Shown: positions 20,275 to 38,951 of the stretch, one piece after another
Layout of the letters: each line of letters starts with the position of its first letter
Position numbering within the stretch: the first letter of the stretch is position 1
NCBI GenBank assembly: GCA_037178675.1
Contig: JAYMGJ010000526.1
Coordinates: 1 to 38,951 of the forward strand
DNA from: Scleroderma bovista
Lineage: Eukaryota > Basidiomycota > Agaricomycetes > Boletales > Sclerodermataceae
Direction of reading: 5' to 3'
DNA length: 38,951 nt
Notes under the pieces: model-generated
Told to the model about the DNA's origin: nothing
Databases searched by the model: none
Seen by the model: only the letters and a program-made list of their open reading frames with translations
Position numbers and translations under genes: made by a program

Positions 20275-20398
20275 TAGGGCTTGATGGCAACATCCGAATG
20301 GCTGTGCAATAATTTAAAGACCGGTGTTTAAGGTTGGCAAAACACCGGTCTTTATGTAAATTATTGCACAGCCATTCGGATGTTGCCATCAAGCCCTA
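20275..20398. mobile_element. 124-bp hairpin MITE
   Basis: The element runs from TAGGGCTTGATGGCAACATC to its reverse complement, ending CAAGCCCTA. Arms of about 55 bp are nearly perfect (the right arm has a 3-4 bp extra near aatttacat) around a loop of about 10 bp (aaggttggc). If TA is the target duplication, the element is 20277-20396, as for Tc1/mariner-type MITEs. The pairing even extends outward (GGCATCCTA on the left, TAGGATGCC on the right), so the outer borders are not certain. Confidence 0.8.
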
Positions 20399-20600
20399 AT
20401 AGGATGCCTCCCACACCGGGGATTTCAAGATTTTCCGGCAGTTTATAGTGCATTGAAAATGACAAATGACAAATTTAAATTTTACTTTCACATTTCAATG
20501 CCCTTAAAATTTGAATTATAGCAGTAGTTTGAGATTTTAATGGCAGTAAAATTTGAATCACAACAATAATTTTAAATTTTACTTAAGGGACGACTATCTT

Positions 20601-20688
20601 CCTTCAAATATTGTGGGTTGCCTACGGGAGACTAGCTTGGAACTATTCACCTGTCTGTCATTATTAGGCAACCCTCGAAATTTGAAGG
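20601..20688. repeat. Second hairpin, 23-bp arms
   Basis: CCTTCAAATATTGTGGGTTG... (20601-20623) pairs with ...CCCTCGAAATTTGAAGG (20666-20688), with about three mismatches over 23 bp and a 42-bp loop. It lies 200 bp from the MITE in an AT-rich zone. It may be another small element or a structured RNA; there is no direct evidence for transcription. Confidence 0.6.
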
Positions 20689-20825
20689 ATATCTACATAG
20701 ATATATCGACGTCGTTTCCCATGGTGTCTGGTATTTTTGGACCCAGTTACTGTACTAATCGGATTTATTGGACATATGTAGGACGCCGCGTTCTTCGTGA
20801 TACACACAGACTCATCAACCGGAGC

Positions 20826-20890
20826 CATGAGTCAGCCATCCGACACTGCCCCTGATGATGCAAGCTCGGAAGCTCATCGGCACGTCTCCC
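20826..20890 (+). other. Possible orphan first exon
   Basis: ATG at 20826 opens MSQPSDTAPDDASSEAHRHV, followed by a good donor site (C|GTAAGTAAT, about 20891). No matching second exon could be found before the transporter start at 21157. It may be the leftover 5' end of a lost gene, or chance. Confidence 0.25.
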
Positions 20891-21156
20891 GTAAGTAATT
20901 GGCAATATGAGTCATCTGGGTGGGTATCTACTTAAGTACTACAGTCCCCTTCAAACAACTCACCGCCAGGTTGAAGTTCAACTTGCTCATAATTCGTATC
21001 CTTACTAGATCGCGTATTATTATTTTCCGGTATGTGCTATCCGTTTCCACGGTTTCTTGCGTGTCTCCTACGCTCAGAGACTCCCAAACACACAAACTTC
21101 CAGTGTATCCCCTCTTTCTCAAGCGTCTCTTGGGTATCCTTCCGCTTTGCGTGACA

Positions 21157-27489
<6,333 letters not shown>

Positions 27490-27977
27490 GATTCATTCAC
27501 GGATTTGAATATCCATTACATACTATTACCCATAGTCCCAGACGAGAATGTTTAGCCACTTGCTCGAATTGTTCTGGGGGCTGGCATGGTGCACATTAAG
27601 CTCTGTGTTATTTTGCCTTCTGCGATCCGATCTCCTCCAAATCTGGTGTCGAAGAATGAATTCTCCAGGCGCAGCGCGCCATTTTGAACCCAGGCATGGA
27701 TCCAAAAACCTTCCTCGAAGACGCAGCGGACGTCGAGGAAAACGAAACACCACTATCACGGAACTACATCCCATTAAAGATAAGCGGAAAGGAACTTGCA
27801 GATCTTTTGTTTGTAGATCTCATCGCATGTGTTGGCCAAGCAGGACATGCGCATGATATCGACCCAGTGACTTGTGACTGAGTCGTACATCGAGAAACCG
27901 AGTTGTGTGATCCTGCTCACTGCTTGCGAAAGTCAGAGTCTCTGAGGTGAATCCTCCTGAGAGTCGTGCTCATCTAT
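27490..27977. other. Spacer between first transporter and the minus-strand frames
   Basis: An open reading on the plus strand ending at 27881 (MDPKTFLEDAADVEENETPL and onward) looks protein-like in composition. I do not recognise it, and it has no clear start context or splice partners. It could be a gene fragment; otherwise I see nothing. Confidence 0.3.
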
Positions 27978-28860
27978 TCAACCGATTTTCACCTTGTACC
28001 CGCTTTCTAAAATCAGGACCACCTGGCGAAGCAATTCGATCCAGATGGTTGAAAGCGCACCGTTGGTAAGCCACTTGAACTGCGGGTATATGTACATCAC
28101 CTGGAGCTGATCTCTTCTTGTCACGGGGAAGAGGAATCTTGGCTTCGTCTCATTCGTAGATGGCCGAAGTCCGTCCAATTCTAGATACATAGAAGATAGT
28201 TTGTGCTGCCTTGGAGTGATGTCCGCTATTGAAGAAAGCGGCTCAAGGTCAGAAAAGAGGGTTCCCTTGCAGTGAATCCGTACAAGGACCATAGTCCCCC
28301 AGCTGTGCTCGTAAAGCTCAGGCACTGTATGAAAGGCATGTGTACCCACCTTGATACCATCGGGTGCGTGCGAGAAATTACTGGGTGCCCTGTGTATTTC
28401 GTAGCTACCGCACTTCCTCTGTCGATCAAGTATCATGAGACCCCGGCCGCCAGTCACAGTCGGGATCGTCTGTTCCCTTAATTCAGTGCCAATAAGACAT
28501 GCAAAAAAAACTACCCACATTAACATCGAAAGCTGATCATTCACCTGATACCTCACCAAAACTGGGATCATCAAATACCTCAAGCTTAACACCCGCATCC
28601 ATGAGTTCTTCCATATGACGGACGAAATCCGAAGGACCCTCGTTGTTCGAGGGAGACTGGTCCGCATAATGCAGGCCTGACCATAGCGTTCGGCCCCAGA
28701 ATGTGCCTTTACTACCCGTGATGCTCTGGCGCTCTGACCAACATTTCATTGCATTCATGCTTGGTATAGTGCTGCCATGAAAGTCGGGAAATTGTGTTAG
28801 ATTCATCAGAAACGACATGTATCCGGTCCTTGCCAAAAGAATATCCAAGGCCCACTGCAA
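27978..28860 (-). CDS. Hypothetical protein fragment, function unknown
   Basis: Two open segments join across a likely intron (donor near 28544 or 28552, acceptor ..ATTAAG near 28480). The first reads WALDILLARTGYMSF, TFWGRTLWSGLHYADQSPS and LEVFDDPSFGE. The second reads REQTIPTVTGGRGLMILD, then KPRFLFPVTRRDQLQVMYIY, up to TGA at 27978. Composition and the long open frame suggest real or recently real coding sequence. It lies directly downstream, on the same strand, of the HET-domain relic and may be its C-terminal part or a separate gene. I do not recognise a domain. Confidence 0.45.
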
Positions 28861-28911
28861 AGCGATACTATCAGAATCATTAGACCTTGATGCAAAGGGA
28901 ATTAGTTCTGG

Positions 28912-30060
28912 TCAGCGTGAACGTGTCTCCTGAAAATTCCTTTGGGTACGCATCACAACAAGGGAAACCATTCTCAGTGGGCGCGCTATTGTCGATTTCG
29001 AATGTGGTTTTACGATACAGCAGGTCTTGAAATCTGAGATAGACTTGACGCAATCGTAGTAGAGGTCCATCTGGAGGGGGAACGATTGTCTTCCATCGAA
29101 TCTTTGGTCTGCCTTTGGGAGACTAATCTGGAGGTATGTAGTCCAAAGTACGGCACAGGCCATCTATAGTACACAAAACAAAATCAATAGTCACTGGGAT
29201 CACGGCGGTATGGCAGCCAGGCTTCGAAGGGTGGGCGAGAGCCAGTATCGGGATGGAGAAATTTGGATGCTGCGATTCGTGACTCGGGAATATGCCGAGT
29301 TCATCCTCAATGGAGTTTCTTCGGGGCGTGAAATTCGATCCATCGCTCACTGCCAACTGGAAGAAGCTCCATTCGCAAGGATACCTTGCAGGCTGCTCCT
29401 TTTCTGAATTCCCTTGCTCGCAGGTTCTGGGATGTCGTTAAATCGTGGGAACATATCACGACAGAACTTTTTGCCTTCTTTGGAACCGTGTGATTCAGTT
29501 GACTTACTTTGCAAGTTGTGAACCTTTCGATACACTTCAGTAGTTACAATTTGGATTTCCATTCGTGAGCAAGGGTTCTGCCGACGCAGGCGGCATTTCG
29601 AGTAAGACCATCAGCGAATAAACTCTGTCCTCCATTCGCGTTGTCTTCCGATGGGCCACCCACGTCATGATTTGAGCAACGCACGGACAGTTTCCGCAAA
29701 GTCTATGTGTCGATAGATGCTCCGGAACTCCAGTAATATTTCGTAAGAGAGGCGCAAGCGTCCTTTTGTCACCTATGCTCTTCCAATCCTTGAACATTGC
29801 TTGGGGCTATCAGTTCTTGAAGCATCCACCCACGCGAGAACCACACCGGCCATCCACTGAAATCGGGATACCTCTCATTGTCACTCGAAGTAGGAATCCA
29901 TGGATAGGGGACATTGTGAAGGTACACATAGGACTCTACTTTCGTGTTTTCATACCATCAATGCACGGAATGGCCTCGAATAGCTCTGTGCTGCTTTGCT
30001 TGTTGACGCAAGAGCCAGCATTGCCTGCAACTCGTCGCCCGACCACACCCATTTTTGCCT
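28912..30060 (-). pseudogene. HET-domain (heterokaryon incompatibility) gene, frameshifted
   Basis: Reading the minus strand from about 30050, typical HET-domain blocks occur in order but in different frames: CVNKQSSTELFEAI (like C-I-D-K-xSS-xELxEAI), YENTKVESYVYLHNVP, PVWFSRGWMLQELIAPSNVQ, KDWKSIGDKRTLAP, and VAQIMTWVAHRKTTR followed by MEDRVYSLMVLLEM. At least three frame changes interrupt them, including one between SNVQ and KDWKS, and the expected MLYGEG block is not readable. The N-terminal HET block (AxLSHxW) was not found. Downstream open pieces such as NSIEDELGIFPSHESQHP and QISLPKADQRFDG may be the remains of the C-terminal region. HET proteins trigger cell death on non-self contact in fungi; this copy is almost certainly dead. 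Confidence 0.8.
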
Positions 30061-30407
30061 AAACGGGCAGTCGCGGATTACGATTACGTTATTAGCCACT
30101 TGCCTGACTTCAGACTTGCATCAATTCTCTGCGCCATGCCATCGTATTCTGAGATTCCATCATCCTCGTTCTTCTCTGTCTTAATGATCTGTTTTCCTTA
30201 TCTCTGCGGGCTGACGAGGTATTTACACCTGAGCTATTGTTGCGTAGTTAGCCAATCTAATACTCCCATTCCTATAGGTGCCTATCGGTTTAACCGCCCG
30301 TTTCTCCTACTTATGCTCGGACACGTAACCTTGCAGTGCATCCCCTCTTTCTCAAAGCTGTTGTTCAAGTGTCTCTTGGATTTCGCTTTGCATAACAACA
30401 ACTGACA
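30061..30407. promoter_or_regulatory. Upstream region of the second transporter
   Basis: The last 90 bp resemble the region before the first transporter: agtg(c/t)atcccctctttctcaa is shared at about 30335 and 21100, as is gtctcttgg. The promoter-proximal part was therefore duplicated with the gene, while the rest is unrelated. The duplication break lies near 30,330. Confidence 0.55.
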
Positions 30408-36592
<6,185 letters not shown>

Positions 36593-37507
36593 GCGTTCTA
36601 CTACTTCTCCTGATTAGGTCGTGTTCTGAGATCCGGCTGAGGCGACGAAACCCCCCTTGGACACAGATAAGGATAGGCTATGTCGGATCTTGCGACGATT
36701 GTGCGGGCGCCGTCTATCAGGTCGCTGGGATGGCGCGCTGTTGGCTGTCGGTCGAGGTCTTGTCCTCGCACATACATCGCTTCGAGAGAGCCAATCGTTG
36801 TGTGATCGATCAGCGCAGCAGAGAGACGGGGATCGATGCTGGCAAAGCCGTGGTGTCTGGTGGCACGCGTGTTCCGCGCGTCGCCGTGGCTGGGCTGATG
36901 GAACTGCCCAAAGCCTGCTGCTGATCGGCGTGCAATGCACGTTCTACCGTCTAGACGACCTGCGGAGGGTGCCACCACGTGTGATTGATTGAGTTGTGAT
37001 GCGAGCTAATACGCCACAGCGAAACGCTGTTCGCTGCTGGGGACGTTGGGCAGAGGATGCGGAGATGGAGGACGGCGGTCCCGAGGGGATCTCCGATGGC
37101 GATGGGATCTTGCATCTGCCACGTGGGTCGCGGTCTCGACCTAGGGTAGAGGGCAGGCACATCCTCGATATCAGAGCACTCGTCGTCGCCTTCCCCGTCT
37201 CCATTTATTGCGCGTCCCCACTCGAGAGCACCAGAGCAGCGACCAGGTACGTGCAACTCTCTCGCCTTCTCTCCGGACAAGCGCGGGATCGGGCCAATCG
37301 CCGGAATCTGCAATTTCAATATTATTTTATTTATTTTCTCTTCGCTCTCGCTCGTGGTGGCGTCGAGATCTCTTCCCATCGGGAGATACACTGCACCGGA
37401 CCCAGTTCCTCCTCGTCCTCGTCGTGCGCACCGACGACCTCTCTTTTTTGTGTGTGCTGCGCGGGACACTGACTCGTCTCTCTGCCCAGCGACGGTGCGA
37501 CACCGAC
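36593..37507. other. Intergenic region and leader of the proline-rich gene
   Basis: About 900 bp, moderately GC-rich. It ends in a pyrimidine-rich tract (37330-37500) just before the downstream start, as often seen in leaders of highly expressed fungal genes. A minus-strand open frame of 216 codons (36951-37601) is Gly/Arg-rich and mirrors the low-complexity plus-strand coding, so I do not call it. No RNA gene recognised. Confidence 0.5.
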
Positions 37508-38951
37508 ATGCACAGGCAGGGCGCGCAGAACCACCAACGCTATCCTCCCCCGCACCCACCCTCGCATCCCCATCCCCACCACCACCACCACCCACACCCA
37601 CCCCCGCCCCACCCTCACGTGCCCTCCAGCGACTTCCGTCTTCCCCCGCTCAAGTCCCTCAACTTTCCCTACAAACCCCCCTCGCACGACACCGCACCGC
37701 CCCCAGAACAGCAGCCCTACACCCAGTACGACGTCCCCCAGGATGTCCCCCCACAGTCCGCACCCCCGCCCCCCGCCCAGCAGCCCACCGCCCCCGTAGC
37801 CACCTCCAACGGGAACTCGTATTATTCGTATCCGACGCCCTCCCACAGCTATGTCCACCGTCCCTCTTATGCCTTCAGCGAACCAGACGCGTGGACGCCC
37901 CACTCGCTGCCCCCAACCCAAGCCGCCTATGCTCGCACAGCGGCCATCGTCCCCACGTCCCTCGATGCCGCTGCACCCGCTCCCCCAGGTCCCTCTCGCC
38001 ATCCACCAAACCCATTTCCTCCCACATACCACCCAAAAAACAGGCCTCCCCCGTCCCCGTCCCCCTACACACCCGCCTCTCATCCGTATCCCCCATCCTA
38101 CTCCCACCACACCCCCTCCTCGTCCGTCTCCACACCCGGCTCGGGCTCATATGCGTCCTACAGCACCTCCCCCACGTACCCTTCCAGTGCCACATCCCCC
38201 ACCTATAGCAGCAGCACGAGCCCAACCTACCCCCACACAGCCAGCGCCACCGCTCCCCCAAACTACCCGTCCCATCACCAGTACACCCCCGCCTCTGCCT
38301 ATCCCCCACCCTCGCCCACCCCGACACCAACCCAGGCATCCCATCCCCACTCCCATTCTCCCGCTCACTACGTCCCTCCCACCCCCTCCGCTGCCTCGGG
38401 ATATCCATTCGAAGATGCCCGGCCAGTCCAGGGCCATCCTCAATCTGATTCTCGGTATGTACCCCCTTTCATCCAGCGACTCTCTCCACTCACGAGTGCA
38501 TATACCCAGCGATGCACGCGTGCCGATCACCCAGCCAGAGGCCAGACCACGCTACCCACACCCAGATACGCGAACCGCAGATGTCCGCATGGCAGATGTC
38601 CGACAAACATACCCCCCGGACCCTCGACAACCATACCCGCCACCAGCTACCTCGGCCGACCCACGCCATCCCCAGGCATACCCCCCACACGACCCACGTG
38701 GGGTTTACCCAGATGGCTCGCGTCCCGGAACCGCCTACGCCCAGCCCCCTCCCTCTGCACCCCCGCCTCGAACCTCGTATGTCCCCGACACGACTGCACG
38801 ACATGCATATCCCCAGGAACCACGCCCACCAGCAGCATACCCGCCTGACACACGCCCAGCACCAGGGACAGGTACGTACCCAGAAAGCGGCGCACCGCCG
38901 TACCCTGCCACTGAGCAGGGTCGTCCGTCGTATGTTCCCAGTGATCCACAC
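37508..38951 (+). CDS. Pro/Tyr/His/Ser-rich disordered protein, 5' part
   Basis: ATG at 37508 opens MHRQGAQNHQRYPPPHPP, followed by a His/Pro block and then long Pro-, Tyr-, Ser- and Thr-rich sequence with recurring TSPTY and SPTYP units around 38160-38240. A 55-bp intron (38455-38509, GTATGT...ACCCAG) joins SDSR to DARVPITQPEARPRYPHPD. After it the open frame changes character only slightly and runs off the window (YPPDPRQPYPPP, RPSYVPSDPH), so the C-terminal domain is not visible. Such N-termini occur in fungal transcription regulators and RNA-binding proteins, but nothing here identifies the function. It is predicted to be intrinsically disordered and nuclear or cytosolic, without a signal peptide. 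Confidence 0.7.
38455..38509 (+). other. Intron of the proline-rich gene
   Basis: Donor GTATGT and acceptor TACCCAG. Reading through without splicing leads to a stop at 38848, whereas splicing keeps the Pro/Tyr-rich reading open to the window end. Confidence 0.65.

Noticed and set aside
36951..37601. 216-codon minus-strand open frame
   Set aside because: It is Gly/Arg-rich and antisense to a GC-rich leader and the start of the proline-rich gene; no motif or splice signal supports it.
37875..38530. Long minus-strand open frames opposite the proline-rich gene
   Set aside because: They mirror Pro codons (CCN) as Gly/Trp codons; this is a compositional artefact.

Overview
The window looks like nuclear DNA of a filamentous basidiomycete, most likely an Agaricomycete. 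Genes are cut by many 45-65 bp GT-AG introns. Transposase relics match the Plavaka (CACTA-like) type common in mushroom-forming fungi, a HET-domain relic is present, and solo LTRs and minisatellites are abundant. I cannot name the species.

The window has two halves. Positions 1 to about 12,830 are a repeat graveyard with no intact gene that I can support. It starts with the 3' part of a broken Plavaka transposase (1-1309), itself interrupted by a 275 bp insertion. Diverged ~150-180 bp repeats follow (1588-2080). Next comes a 35-bp minisatellite (2089-6150), split by a perfect 626-bp solo LTR (2247-2872, 5-bp target duplication GTGAC) and by a 2.3-kb insert (3339-5669). A second Plavaka transposase (about 6531-12832) carries three in-frame stops and two nested insertions: a 2.6-kb foldback element with 11-bp terminal inverted repeats and huge inverted satellite arms (7989-10617), and a second solo LTR of the same family as the first, in the opposite orientation (12019-12642, target duplication GAGGT).

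Positions 13,200 to the end are gene-dense. In order they hold: a DEAD-box helicase of the Dbp6/DDX51 type (minus strand); three tandem acyl-protein thioesterase genes (plus), with a kinase-fold gene on the minus strand between copies two and three; a gene-poor spacer with a 124-bp hairpin MITE and a second hairpin; and two tandem YOR1/ABCC-type ABC exporters (21157-27489 and 30408-36592). A decayed HET-domain gene and another weakly supported reading frame lie between the exporters. The window ends in the 5' part of a proline/tyrosine/histidine-rich protein gene (37508 onward).

The genes do not form one pathway. Dbp6 serves 60S ribosome assembly, the thioesterases remove palmitoyl or other acyl groups from proteins, and the ABCC pair is probably a xenobiotic efflux module. 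What unites the gene-dense half is local duplication: three thioesterases and two transporters. The transporter pair shows mosaic identity suggesting gene conversion, 7-, 15- and 16-nt micro-exons, one intron present in only one copy, and a shared GC-AG intron. The strongest oddities are the nested transposon stack with its foldback element, and the exon structure of the transporters.
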